Origin: Streptomyces sp. BK239
Lineage (GTDB): Bacteria; Actinomycetota; Actinomycetes; Streptomycetales; Streptomycetaceae
Assembly: GCF_004217285.1 (NCBI RefSeq)
Contig: NZ_SHKS01000002.1
Span: 310,001 to 374,000 of the forward strand
Direction of reading: 5' to 3'
Length of the DNA stretch: 64,000 nucleotides
Of this stretch, positions 49,594 through 58,059 are shown piece by piece (positions within the stretch are counted from its first letter, which is position 1; each line of letters begins with the position of its first letter). Made by a program: the position numbers and the translations under genes. The notes below the pieces were generated by a model. The model saw nothing but the letters and a program-made list of their open reading frames with translations, was not told where the DNA came from and searched no databases.

Positions 49594-51306
49594 ATGTTCC
49601 AGAGCTCGGTCGACCGTGCTTCACAATGGCGACGTCTGGTGCCCGGACTCGGCACGCTGCTCGGCTATCGGCGCTCGTGGCTGAGAGGCGACGTCCTGGC
49701 CGGAGTGACAGTGGCCGCGTATCTCGTGCCCCAGGTGATGGCGTACGCGGGCGTGGCCGGCCTGCCGCCGGTCGCCGGGCTGTGGGCGATCCTGCCCGCG
49801 CTCGCCCTGTACGCCCTGCTCGGCTCCTCCCGCCTGCTCTCGGTCGGCCCGGAGTCGACGACCGCGCTGATGACGGCGACGGTGGTCGGGCCGCTCGCCG
49901 CCGGAGATCCGGCCCGTTACGCGACGCTGGCGGCGACCCTCGCGATCGCGGTCGGTCTGCTGTGCGTGCTGGCATGGGCGGCGCGGCTCGGCTTCGTCGC
50001 GGATCTGCTGTCCCGGCCGGTGCTGATCGGGTATCTGGCGGGCGTCGCGCTGATCATGATCGTGGACCAGCTTCCCAAACTCATCGGTGTCCCGACGACG
50101 GGCTCGGCCTTCTTCGCAACCCTGTGGTCCTGCGTACGGAACCTGTCACACGTCCACGTGGCCACGGCCCTGTTCGCCATGGTGGCGCTCGGCGTCCTCT
50201 TCACGGTGGCCCGCTTCCACCGCGCCGTTCCCGGCCCCCTCCTCGTCGTGGTCCTCGCCACGGCGGCCGTATCCCTGTTCGACCTCGACGACCACTTCGG
50301 CATCAAGGTGATCGGCGACGTCCCGTCGGGCCTGCCCGCCGTGGCCCTGCCGGACCTGACCGAACTGCCGCACCTGATCCTGGCCGCCCTGGGCCTCCTC
50401 CTGGTGGGCTACACCGACTTCATCCTCACCGCACGGGCCTTCACCACGCGCGACGACAAGGGTTCCGGGCTCGACGCCAACCAGGAGTTCCTCGCTATGG
50501 GCGCGGCCAACCTCGGCGCGGGCACACTGCACGGATTCCCGGTCAGCAGCAGCGCCAGCCGAACCGCGCTCGCCTCATCAGCAGGCGGGCACAGCCAGGC
50601 GTACGCACTGGTCGCCGGCGCGGCCGTCCTCGCGGTCCTGCTCTTCCTGAGCCCGCTGCTCTCCCGCACCCCCACGGCGATCCTCGGGGCGCTCGTCGTC
50701 TACGCGGCCGTCCGCATGATCGACCTGACAGGGTTCCGGCGGCTGGCATCCTTTCGCCGTCGGGAACTCCTGCTGGCGCTCGGCTGCCTGGCCGGGGTTC
50801 TCGCCCTGGACATCCTGTACGGCGTGCTGGTCGCCGTCGGCCTGTCCGTGGCCGAACTGCTCACCCGGGTGGCCCGCCCGCACGACGCCGTCCAGGGCAT
50901 CGTCCCCGGTGTGGCCGGCATGCACGACATCGACGACTACCCCCAGGCCCGCACCATCCCCGGCCTGCTCGTCTACCGCTACGACTCCCCGCTGTTCTTC
51001 GCCAACGCCGAGAACTTCCGCCGCCGGGCCCTGGCCGCTGTGGACGAACAGACCGAACCGGTCCGCTGGTTCGTTCTCAACACCGAGGCGAATGTGGAGG
51101 TCGACATCACCGCCCTGGACTCGGTCGACGCACTCCGCCGCGAACTTGCGCACCGCGGCATCGTCTTCGCCCTCGCCCGCGTCAAGCAGGACCTGCTGGA
51201 CGACCTGACGGCGTACGGCTTGGCGGAGTCCGTCGGCCGCGAACGGATCTTTCCCACTCTGCCGACGGCGGTGGCCGCATACCGGCAGTGGCACCGCGAA
51301 CAGTAG
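49594..51306 (+). CDS. SulP-family anion transporter with STAS domain
   Basis: A 570-residue SLC26/SulP protein: about 11-14 membrane helices between residues 30 and 420 and a cytoplasmic C-terminal STAS domain (about 440-560, IPGLLVYRYDSPLFFANAENF). The signature at AGVTVAAYLVPQVMAYAGVAG is clear, and SSSASRTALASSAGGHSQ lies in the later membrane core. Substrates in this family include sulfate and bicarbonate and cannot be told here. The ATG at 49594 follows AAGGAGG at four bases; the upstream part of the open frame is non-coding. M. tuberculosis Rv1739c, in a DosR-linked locus, is of the same family. Confidence 0.93.
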   Translation: MFQSSVDRASQWRRLVPGLGTLLGYRRSWLRGDVLAGVTVAAYLVPQVMAYAGVAGLPPVAGLWAILPALALYALLGSSRLLSVGPESTTALMTATVVGPLAAGDPARYATLAATLAIAVGLLCVLAWAARLGFVADLLSRPVLIGYLAGVALIMIVDQLPKLIGVPTTGSAFFATLWSCVRNLSHVHVATALFAMVALGVLFTVARFHRAVPGPLLVVVLATAAVSLFDLDDHFGIKVIGDVPSGLPAVALPDLTELPHLILAALGLLLVGYTDFILTARAFTTRDDKGSGLDANQEFLAMGAANLGAGTLHGFPVSSSASRTALASSAGGHSQAYALVAGAAVLAVLLFLSPLLSRTPTAILGALVVYAAVRMIDLTGFRRLASFRRRELLLALGCLAGVLALDILYGVLVAVGLSVAELLTRVARPHDAVQGIVPGVAGMHDIDDYPQARTIPGLLVYRYDSPLFFANAENFRRRALAAVDEQTEPVRWFVLNTEANVEVDITALDSVDALRRELAHRGIVFALARVKQDLLDDLTAYGLAESVGRERIFPTLPTAVAAYRQWHREQ

Positions 51307-51473
51307 ACCGCCCGGAGGTCCATCTCCCTCAACGTGCGGCTTGCGCAGCGCCTGGCGATCGCCGCCGGCGCTCACCCGGAACGGCTGCCACAGACAGAGC
51401 CGACAGTCGGTCATCCCGGTGCCGTGCGGCCCTGCGACGGTGCGGGTCGTGGGACCGATGTGCCTGAATCCAT

Positions 51474-51489
51474 GGGGCCGTTCGGCCCC
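51474..51489. promoter_or_regulatory. candidate DevR/OsdR box upstream of hmp
   Basis: Seven-base arms GGGGCCG and CGGCCCC around TT (core GGGCC-GTTC-GGCCC, 51475-51488), 117 bp before the flavohemoprotein start. Confidence 0.65.
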
Positions 51490-51605
51490 TGTTCGCCCAG
51501 CGCCGCTCGACAGCGCCGAAACCCGGTCACGTGCCTGCTACACAGGAGATGCCGCCGGATGCGATGCGGCGTCCTTCCACCCCACCCCCCTGTCTGGGAG
51601 GCTTC

Positions 51606-52817
51606 ATGCTGTCCGCAGAATCCGCCGCCGTCATCCGTGCCACCTTGCCCGCCGTGGCCGGCGCGCTCGACGAGATCACCACCCGCTTCTACGGCGCGAT
51701 GTTCCGCGACCGGCCGGAACTGCTCGACGGGATGTTCAACCGCGGCAACCAGGCCAGCGGAGCCCAGCGACGCGCGCTGGCAGGCTCGATCGCCGGGTTC
51801 GCGACCGCGCTGCTCGACGCCCCGGACACGCGCCCGGACGTCCTGCTGGACCGGATCGCGCACAAGCACGCCGCTGTCGGCGTCACCGAAGACCAGTACA
51901 CGATCGTGCACAAGTACCTGTTCGGGGCGATAGCCGAGGTGCTCGGCGACGCGGTGACCCCGGAGGTGGCGGCCGCCTGGGACGAGGTCTACTGGCTGAT
52001 GGCCGGTGCCCTGATCGGCCGGGAGGCCCGCCTGTACCAGGACGCGGGCGTGGAGCCCGGCCAGATCTGGCGGCGGTGGACGGTCGTCGAGCGCCGCACC
52101 GAGACCCCAGAAGTGGTCTCCTTCCTGCTCCAACCGGCCGACGGCCGGCCGGCCCCGCGTGCGCGGGCGGGCCAGTACGTCAGCGTGCGGGTCCTGATGG
52201 CCGACGGCGTCCACCAGCTGCGCCAGTACAGCCTCTCCTCCGACCCGGGCGGGGGCCTGCGGCGCATCACCGTCAAGCGAGTCGCCGGCACGGCCGACAC
52301 GCCGGACGGCGAGGTCTCCAACCTGCTGCACGACCAGATCCACGAGGGCGACGAACTGACGCTGTCCCCGCCCTTCGGCGACGTCTTCCTCGACGCAGCC
52401 GACGCCAGCACGCCGGTCGTCCTGGTCTCCGCAGGCATCGGCGGCACCCCCATGACCAGCATCCTGGCCCAGCTCACCGCCCTCGGCTCGACCCGCCCGG
52501 TGCTGGTCCTGCACGCCGACCGCTCCCCCTCCGACCACGCCCTGCGCACCGAGACAACCGAGCTGGTCGGGCAACTGCCGGGCGCCCGCGCCATCTTCTG
52601 GTACGAGCACCCGAGCCCGGAGGAACCCGACGCCCGCGAGGGCCTGATGAACCTCGACGGCATCGAACTGTCCGAGAACGCCACCGTGTTCCTGTGCGGC
52701 CCGCTGCCGTTCATGCGCGACATCCGCGCACAGCTGCTGAGCGCCGGAGTTCCCCCGCAGCGCATCCGCTACGAGGTTTTCGGCCCCGACCTGTGGCTGC
52801 CCGGCCCGACGGCCTGA
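51606..52817 (+). CDS. hmp: flavohemoprotein (nitric oxide dioxygenase)
   Basis: A 403-residue three-domain enzyme that oxidises NO to nitrate with O2 and NAD(P)H, and slowly reduces NO without O2. The globin domain (1-135) has proximal His88 in AHKHAAVG and distal Tyr29 and Gln54, as in E. coli Hmp. The FAD domain carries RQYSLSSDPG (about 202-211), and the NAD domain has LVSAGIGGTPM and CGPLPFMRDIR. ATG 51606 is supported by GGGAGG and the conserved LSAESAAVIRATLP. It would protect the nitrate-respiring cell from NO formed from nitrite, next to a clear DevR-type box. Confidence 0.95.
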   Translation: MLSAESAAVIRATLPAVAGALDEITTRFYGAMFRDRPELLDGMFNRGNQASGAQRRALAGSIAGFATALLDAPDTRPDVLLDRIAHKHAAVGVTEDQYTIVHKYLFGAIAEVLGDAVTPEVAAAWDEVYWLMAGALIGREARLYQDAGVEPGQIWRRWTVVERRTETPEVVSFLLQPADGRPAPRARAGQYVSVRVLMADGVHQLRQYSLSSDPGGGLRRITVKRVAGTADTPDGEVSNLLHDQIHEGDELTLSPPFGDVFLDAADASTPVVLVSAGIGGTPMTSILAQLTALGSTRPVLVLHADRSPSDHALRTETTELVGQLPGARAIFWYEHPSPEEPDAREGLMNLDGIELSENATVFLCGPLPFMRDIRAQLLSAGVPPQRIRYEVFGPDLWLPGPTA

Positions 52818-52857
52818 ACGCCGGACGTCCCACCGAACTCCAGGAGAGGAAATTGGC

Positions 52858-53280
52858 ATGACCAGCAATGACACCCAGGCCGCCGCCCCCACCGTGCTGC
52901 TGCGTTCGGAAGGCGAGGTGGACGAGGAGACCCTCTCGTACGCCCGCACGAAGATCGACGCTGTCGTGGGTCGGCCGGGACTGCCCGCCGCCTCCGGCAA
53001 GGTGCGGATCACGCGAGCAGCCGCTCACCACGCGGACCGTCCTTGGACGGCGACAGCCGCCCTGCACGTCGGAAGGCGAGAAGTCGTCGTGCTCGCCGAA
53101 GAGGCCACCGGCCGGGAAGTCGTCGACCAGCTCCAGGACCGTCTGCGCCGCCAGATCGACAAGGCGGCCCGCGCCGGACACGACGACCACCGGACGGCGG
53201 CCCCGCCATGGCGCGGCGGCCCCGGTATCCCGCGTCCTGCCGAAGGAAGCGGTCCGACGGCGGACTCTCACCCGGCGTGA
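52858..53280 (+). CDS. HPF/RaiA-like ribosome-associated protein
   Basis: A 140-residue protein whose first ~110 residues have the beta-alpha-beta pattern of the ribosome hibernation factor N-domain: DEETLSYARTKIDAVVGRPG, SGKVRITRAAAHHADRPW, TATAALHVGRREVVVLAEEA, DQLQDRLRRQIDKAARA. The C-terminal dimerisation domain of long HPF is absent, replaced by a disordered Pro/Gly tail, so it is a short or specialised form. Silencing of ribosomes during dormancy is inferred; Rv0079, a DosR target, is a comparable case. It starts 40 bp after hmp on the same strand and is followed by a terminator. Confidence 0.75.
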   Translation: MTSNDTQAAAPTVLLRSEGEVDEETLSYARTKIDAVVGRPGLPAASGKVRITRAAAHHADRPWTATAALHVGRREVVVLAEEATGREVVDQLQDRLRRQIDKAARAGHDDHRTAAPPWRGGPGIPRPAEGSGPTADSHPA

Positions 53281-53296
53281 GTACGCGATGAATGCG

Positions 53297-53328
53297 GGCC
53301 CGGTCGGCGGCGGTCCACCGACCGGGCC
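53297..53328 (+). terminator. terminator after the HPF-like gene
   Basis: An 11-bp perfect stem (GGCCCGGTCGG and its complement) with a 10-base loop begins 16 bp after the stop codon at 53280. Confidence 0.7.
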
Positions 53329-53353
53329 TCTGCGATTCCCGCTGGCCCGCGGC

Positions 53354-53429
53354 GTCGGTGAGCGTGAAGCGCCCCGCACGGGGAGCCCACGGTCGGTGAG
53401 CGTGAAGCGCCCTCGCACGGGGAGCCCAC
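53354..53429. repeat. tandem 38-bp direct repeat
   Basis: Two adjacent copies of a 38-bp unit (53354-53391 and 53392-53429), nearly identical apart from a one-base shift in the C-run, beginning GTCGGTGAGCGTGAAGCGCC. They lie between the terminator and the ohyA promoter region and are unlikely to be coding. Confidence 0.75.
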
Positions 53430-53434
53430 CTGCC

Positions 53435-53448
53435 GGGCCATGCGGCAC
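53435..53448. promoter_or_regulatory. candidate DevR/OsdR box upstream of ohyA
   Basis: GGGCC-ATGC-GGCAC, one mismatch, 97 bp before the oleate hydratase start and directly after the tandem repeat. Confidence 0.45.
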
Positions 53449-53545
53449 CCTCGGGTGACCAACGGCCCACTGACGGCGCTCACTGCCACCGGAAACGCTG
53501 ATGGTGTGCGGTTCCCGATCAACAGGCAGAACGAGGAGTTTTGTG

Positions 53546-55114
53546 ATGGCGAAGGCTTATCTGGTGGGCAGCGGTATCGCGGCGCTCGCCGCCGCCACGT
53601 TCCTGATCCGCGACGGCGGATTCGACGGCGGCGACATCCACCTCTTCGAACAGCAGGAACGCACAGGCGGCAGCCTGGACGCCGGCGGAACGCCCGAGGC
53701 CGGCTACACCATGCGCGGCGGGCGGATGTTCGAAGCCGAATTCCGCTGCACCTACGACCTGCTGTCCACCATCCCCACCCTCGATGATCCGTCGGTGTCG
53801 GTGACCGAGGACCTCCTCGCCGCATACGAGGAGTTCGGCTGGGACGACGCCGCACGCCTCGTCGACGCGGACGGGAAGATCACCGACGTCCGGTCCATGG
53901 GGTTCTCCGAGCGCGACCGGCTGGAGCTGGTGAAGTGCCTGGCGACCCCGGAGGGAATGCTGGACGGCAAGAAGATCAACGACTGCTTCGGCGAACACTT
54001 CTTCACCACGAACTTCTGGTACATGTGGTGCACCACGTTCGCCTTCCAGCCCTGGCACAGCGCGATCGAGTTCCGCCGCTACCTCAAGCGGTTCATCCAC
54101 CTCTTCCCGTCGTTCGCCTCGATGACGGGCATCCAACGCACCCGCTACAACCAGTACGACTCGATCGTCCGCCCATTGCAGGCGTGGCTGGCCGAGCAGG
54201 GCGTCACCATCCACACCGGCTGCTCGGTGACGGACCTGGACCTCGCACCGGGCCCCGGAACCCGGGTCGAAGTCATCCGGCTGGACCGCAGCGGCCGCCA
54301 TGAGCGCATCCACGTGGCGCCCCAGGACCTCGTCCTGATCACCAACGGCTCCATGACCGACTCCTCCAGCCTCGGCTCGCACACCACCGCTCCCCCACCG
54401 CACCCGCGGCGATCGGACGCCTGGTTGCTGTGGCACCGGCTGGCAAGGGCGCACCACGGCTTCGGCAACCCGGACACCTTCGACAAGAACATCCCCGCCT
54501 CCCGATGGGAGTCGTTCACCGTCACCGCCACCGACCCCTCCTTCCTCGACGCCCTGGAGAAGTTCAGCGGCCGGGAGACGGGCAAGGGCGGCCTGATGAC
54601 CTTCACCGCCTCCAACTGGCTGCTCACCATCGTCGCCAACCACCAGCCCGTCTACCGCGACCAGCCCGACGGCGTGACGGTCTGGTGGGGCTACGGCCTG
54701 TCCCCCGACCGGCCAGGCAATCGCACCGGCAAGGCGATGACCGCATGCACCGGCCGGGAGATCCTCCAGGAGGTCCTGCACCACCTGCACTTCGACCAGG
54801 ACCTCACCGACCGCGTCCTTGCGACTTCCACCGTCGTGCCCTGCCTGATGCCGTACATCACCAGCCAGTTCCTGGCCCGCCGGCGCGACGACCGACCGCA
54901 CGTGGTGCCCGAGGGCTCGGTGAACCTCGCCTTCATCGGCCAGTTCGCCGAAGTACCCGACGACGTCGTCTTCACCGTCGAGTACTCCGTGCGCACCGCC
55001 TGGACCGCCGTCGCCGAACTCCTCGGCCTCGACCGGCGCCCGCCCGAGGTCTACAAGGGACACCACGACCCGCACGTCCTGGTGGAGGCGCTGGAGACCA
55101 TGCACCGGCGGTGA
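53546..55114 (+). CDS. ohyA: oleate hydratase
   Basis: A 522-residue FAD-binding enzyme that adds water to the cis-9 double bond of oleic acid to give 10-hydroxystearate. The Rossmann FAD motif is at the very N-terminus (AYLVGSGIAALAAATFLIRD). Family-specific segments follow: RTGGSLDAGGTPEAGYTMRGGRMFE, given here in part as GYTMRGGRMFE; FWYMWCTTFAFQPWHSA; RYNQYDSIVRPL; WWGYGLSPDRPGN; and FIGQFAEVPDDVVFTVEYSVR near the end (in part). ATG 53546 follows AGGAG at eight bases. In other bacteria it detoxifies unsaturated fatty acids; its place in a hypoxia island may relate to membrane lipid change. Confidence 0.93.
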   Translation: MAKAYLVGSGIAALAAATFLIRDGGFDGGDIHLFEQQERTGGSLDAGGTPEAGYTMRGGRMFEAEFRCTYDLLSTIPTLDDPSVSVTEDLLAAYEEFGWDDAARLVDADGKITDVRSMGFSERDRLELVKCLATPEGMLDGKKINDCFGEHFFTTNFWYMWCTTFAFQPWHSAIEFRRYLKRFIHLFPSFASMTGIQRTRYNQYDSIVRPLQAWLAEQGVTIHTGCSVTDLDLAPGPGTRVEVIRLDRSGRHERIHVAPQDLVLITNGSMTDSSSLGSHTTAPPPHPRRSDAWLLWHRLARAHHGFGNPDTFDKNIPASRWESFTVTATDPSFLDALEKFSGRETGKGGLMTFTASNWLLTIVANHQPVYRDQPDGVTVWWGYGLSPDRPGNRTGKAMTACTGREILQEVLHHLHFDQDLTDRVLATSTVVPCLMPYITSQFLARRRDDRPHVVPEGSVNLAFIGQFAEVPDDVVFTVEYSVRTAWTAVAELLGLDRRPPEVYKGHHDPHVLVEALETMHRR

Positions 55115-55684
55115 CCGCCCGGCCGGGGTACGGCGTGCTCCGGCTCCTCAACGCACATAGTGCGGGCCCGCATTTCCCCCAGAGCGCCCAGCTGCGAAGA
55201 GCAGGCGCGCTCCGGGTCCCTGGACGCGGCTGCGGTGAACCACCCAGAGCGTGCCTCAGGCCGGAGCCGACCGCGAGGGCATCGCGCTAGGCGCCCGGCT
55301 CGGACCAAGGGGCCGGTCAAGGCCGCTCGACAGCCGAACCCCGCAACACAACCCCGAAGTTGACCATGGTGCGCCGGCGGGCCGTGGCCGTCTCTGCCGA
55401 CGGCTGACGGTATCGCTGGTGGTCCTCAGTCGCGGAGACTGTCGCTCATGGACAGCGGGAGGAGGCGTTGCCGGAACATAACCGAACCGCACTTTCGGGC
55501 AGGCCCGGGAGTCGTTGGCGGCCGAGCAGGACGAGTGGGGGGCCATCGCGGAGGCCGAGGAGCGGGACCCGACCCCGGCGGCGAGCCCAGCGGGAAGGCA
55601 ACGGATCGTAACCGTCCGAATCGGCGCCGACTACCGACCTCGATGAATGGGAGAAGCCGATGACCTCCCGGCGCTGATGCTGGT
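55115..55684. other. intergenic region with an unassigned coding-like tail
   Basis: No full gene is supported. On the plus strand the frame ending at 55645 reads ARESLAAEQDEWGAIAEAEE and then RIVTVRIGADYRPR before a stop. This looks coding in composition, but a TAA upstream (about 55480) and the lack of a start leave at most a fragment. The remainder shows no palindrome or strong hairpin. Confidence 0.35.
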
Positions 55685-56593
55685 TCAGACGTGGGGCACA
55701 ACGGCGACGGGGCAGCCGACGTGGTGCAGCACCGCGTGAGTGACCGGACCGGTGTGGGTACCGAGACGGCTGTCCCGTATCCGGCGCCCCACCACCACCA
55801 GGGCCGCCCCGGCAGCGGCACGGACCAGTTCGGTGGCCGCCCGGCCCTCGGCGACCGTCTCGGTGACGGCGACCTCGGGGAACTTCTCGCACCACGGGCG
55901 CAGCGCCGCGACCACGGCATGTTCGTGCTCCGCGAGCAACTCCGGGCCGGGCGGCGGGACGACCCGGTCGGCGGTGGCGTATCCCGGCGGGACGGTGAAG
56001 GTGTGGACCACGCGCAGCCCGGTGCTGCGGCGCAGGGCCGCCGCGAAGGCGAACTCGACGAGGTCGTCGCAGGGTTGGCCGGTGTCGAGGCCGAGGACGA
56101 TGTCGCGGTACGGGAGCTCGGGGATCTCCTCCGGGGAGACACCGTCGGGGGCCGGGAGGTGTTCGGCGGCGGAGCTCTCACCTGCCCGGACCAGGACGAC
56201 GGGGCGCGAAGACCTGGCGAGGACCCGCTGGGAGACCGAGCCGAGCAGGAAGCCCGTGACACCGCCGAGACCGCGGGAGCCGAGCACCAGGAGGTCGGCG
56301 CGTTCGGCCGCTTCGAGCAGGACGGCCACCGGTGCTTCCTTCACCTGCCGGTCGACGATGCTCAGCGCGGGGTGCGCGGCACGGACACTGTTCGACGCCT
56401 CTGCCAGGATCTGCTTGGCCCAGCCGCGCTCGGTCATGCCCATGGGCACATAGGCCGGAGGACGCGCGTGCACCTGCCAGGCGTGCACCATCTGCAGCTC
56501 CGCGCCGCGGCGCAGCGCCTCCCGGGCCGCCCAGTGCGCGGCGGCGAGGCTCTCGGCAGAACCGTCGATCCCTACGGCAACGTGTCGGTCCAT
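55685..56593 (-). CDS. universal stress protein, tandem domains
   Basis: The fourth tandem USP, 302 residues. Domain 1: HVAVGIDGSAESLAAAHWA to LLVLGSRGLGGVTGFLLGSVS with the full G-2x-G-9x-G-S ATP motif; domain 2: IVLGLDTGQPCDDLVEFAFA to VVVGRRIRDSRLGTHTGPVTH, lacking the final Gly-Ser. This pattern (motif intact in domain 1, degenerate in domain 2) recurs in the other three, so one nucleotide per chain may be the rule. A clear palindrome 76 bp upstream (56669) suggests the same hypoxic control. Confidence 0.9.
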   Translation of the reverse strand: MDRHVAVGIDGSAESLAAAHWAAREALRRGAELQMVHAWQVHARPPAYVPMGMTERGWAKQILAEASNSVRAAHPALSIVDRQVKEAPVAVLLEAAERADLLVLGSRGLGGVTGFLLGSVSQRVLARSSRPVVLVRAGESSAAEHLPAPDGVSPEEIPELPYRDIVLGLDTGQPCDDLVEFAFAAALRRSTGLRVVHTFTVPPGYATADRVVPPPGPELLAEHEHAVVAALRPWCEKFPEVAVTETVAEGRAATELVRAAAGAALVVVGRRIRDSRLGTHTGPVTHAVLHHVGCPVAVVPHV

Positions 56594-56666
56594 GACCTGT
56601 GCCTCCTCGGCGTCCGCGTGTCCGCGTGTCCGCTCTGAAGCCTGCTACGAACACCGAGCCGTGCGC

Positions 56667-56683
56667 AGGGACCAGAGGTCCCT
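56667..56683. promoter_or_regulatory. candidate DevR/OsdR box upstream of a USP gene
   Basis: AGGGACC and GGTCCCT around AGA; read as the 14-mer it is GGACC-AGAG-GTCCC (56669-56682). It has the same GGGACC/GGTCCC form as the box before narG and lies 76 bp from the USP start. Confidence 0.6.
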
Positions 56684-56862
56684 TTCCTCGGGCTTCACGG
56701 CCCCCGTGCTTCTCGCCGTGAGTGGCAGGGAGGTTATCCCGCAGTGCCGGACAGGACTGCCTCCGTCACCGCCCCTCGCGCGCCACGGTGGGGCGGCCTC
56801 CTGCTCTTCGATCCCTCGAAACGGCGTGACCCGTCGGTCCTTCCGCGGCCGGCTGAGAAGGG

Positions 56863-56899
56863 GACGGGTCGGCCCGGGCGGTCCGGGACGACCGGCCCT
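56863..56899. promoter_or_regulatory. candidate DevR/OsdR boxes upstream of a CBS gene
   Basis: GGGAC-GACC-GGCCC (56886-56899, one mismatch) lies 227 bp before the CBS gene; a weaker copy (GGACG-GGTC-GGCCC, 56863-56876) is 23 bp away. The rest of 56594-57125 shows no supported gene. Confidence 0.5.
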
Positions 56900-57125
56900 G
56901 CCCCTTCAAGTCGTTGCACGGGAGGCTGAAGTGGCATCACAGGGCCGGTCACCCGGGACAGTCCAACGGGACAACAATGGCCGGACCGGCCGCTCGAACC
57001 CGCGAGTTCCGGCCCTTGATGCACATCGCGGGGCCACGACCCGCGGTGTCCGTCAGGCCCGTACGCGCCGTACGCGCCACAGACCACGTCACGCTGCATG
57101 GCGCCGTGAAGGAGGGAGGACAGCC

Positions 57126-57851
57126 ATGAAGACCTGCACGGTCGGCGAGGTCATGACCAGGGAGGTCGTCGGCGCCCGCCAGGAGACGCCGTTCAAGGAG
57201 GTGGCGCGCCTGCTGGGCCGGCACCGGATCAGTGGCCTGCCGGTGCTGGACGCCGACGACAAGGTCGTGGGCGTGATATCCGAGACCGACCTGATCCTCC
57301 GGCAGGCGGCGCAAGCCGAACGGGACCGGGGACGCGGCTTCCGGCTCCCGGCACTGCGCCGCAGGACGCGGCGCACGACCGCCAAGGCGCGTGCCACCAC
57401 CGCCGGGCAGTTGATGTCGACGCCTGCGATCACAGTGCACCCGGAACAAGGTGTCGCGGACGCGGCCCGGGTTATGGAGCGTCATCACGTCGAACGGCTG
57501 CCCGTGGTCGACGAGGAGGACCGCCTCATCGGCATCGCCACCCGCCGTGACCTGCTACGGGTCTTCCTGCGGACCGACGAGGAGATCCGCCAGGAGATCA
57601 TTGACGAGGTCCTGACCCGCACCATGTCCCTGCCGCCCCACACGGTCGTCGTCTCCGTCCACGACGGCGTGGCCATGCTGGAAGGTTGCCTGGAACAGCG
57701 CAGCGACATCCCGCTGGTGCTCCGGCTGACCTGGAAGGTGGACGGCGTCGTGGGCGTGATGAACAGCCTCACCTTCCGCTTCGACGACACCCACCCACCC
57801 GAGAAGCACCCCTCACGCAGGATCGACCACTACTGGCTTCCGCAGCGGTGA
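57126..57851 (+). CDS. CBS-pair and BON-like domain protein
   Basis: A 241-residue protein: CBS1 (VGEVMTREVVGARQETPF; GLPVLDADDKVVGVISETDL), basic linker with RRRTRRTTAKARATTAG, CBS2 (QLMSTPAITVHPEQGVA; ERLPVVDEEDRLIGIATRRD) and a C-terminal BON-like segment (VVVSVHDGVAMLEGCLEQR). ATG 57126 follows GAAGGAGGGAGG. It is closely related to the CBS-BON protein at 43091, and a fragment of another copy is left upstream of adhE (26640-26722). It is the last regulon-like gene before the right edge of the island. A stable UUCG hairpin follows. Confidence 0.9.
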   Translation: MKTCTVGEVMTREVVGARQETPFKEVARLLGRHRISGLPVLDADDKVVGVISETDLILRQAAQAERDRGRGFRLPALRRRTRRTTAKARATTAGQLMSTPAITVHPEQGVADAARVMERHHVERLPVVDEEDRLIGIATRRDLLRVFLRTDEEIRQEIIDEVLTRTMSLPPHTVVVSVHDGVAMLEGCLEQRSDIPLVLRLTWKVDGVVGVMNSLTFRFDDTHPPEKHPSRRIDHYWLPQR

Positions 57852-57856
57852 CCCCG

Positions 57857-57874
57857 ACGCCGCTTCGGCGGCGT
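57857..57874 (+). terminator. terminator with UUCG tetraloop
   Basis: ACGCCGC-TTCG-GCGGCGT, six bases after the CBS stop; the C(UUCG)G loop is exceptionally stable. Confidence 0.7.
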
Positions 57875-58059
57875 GCCGCCGGGCCATCCACGGCCCTCCC
57901 CGCCCCCGCGCCCGGCGATGCCCGCACCACCGCCGACTCCCCGACCGCTCCGCACCACCCCGCTCGACTCACCGGGCACTGCGGACGTCCTCGTCGATCG
58001 CGTACCGGCTCCAGCCCTGGGACGTGGTCCGCGGCCGCCCCGGCTGGTTCCGTCACGCT

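Noticed and set aside
57201..57300. Similarity between CBS genes as a mobile repeat
   Set aside because: The shared stretches follow protein domains and codon positions, so they reflect paralogy; no terminal repeats or target duplications are seen.
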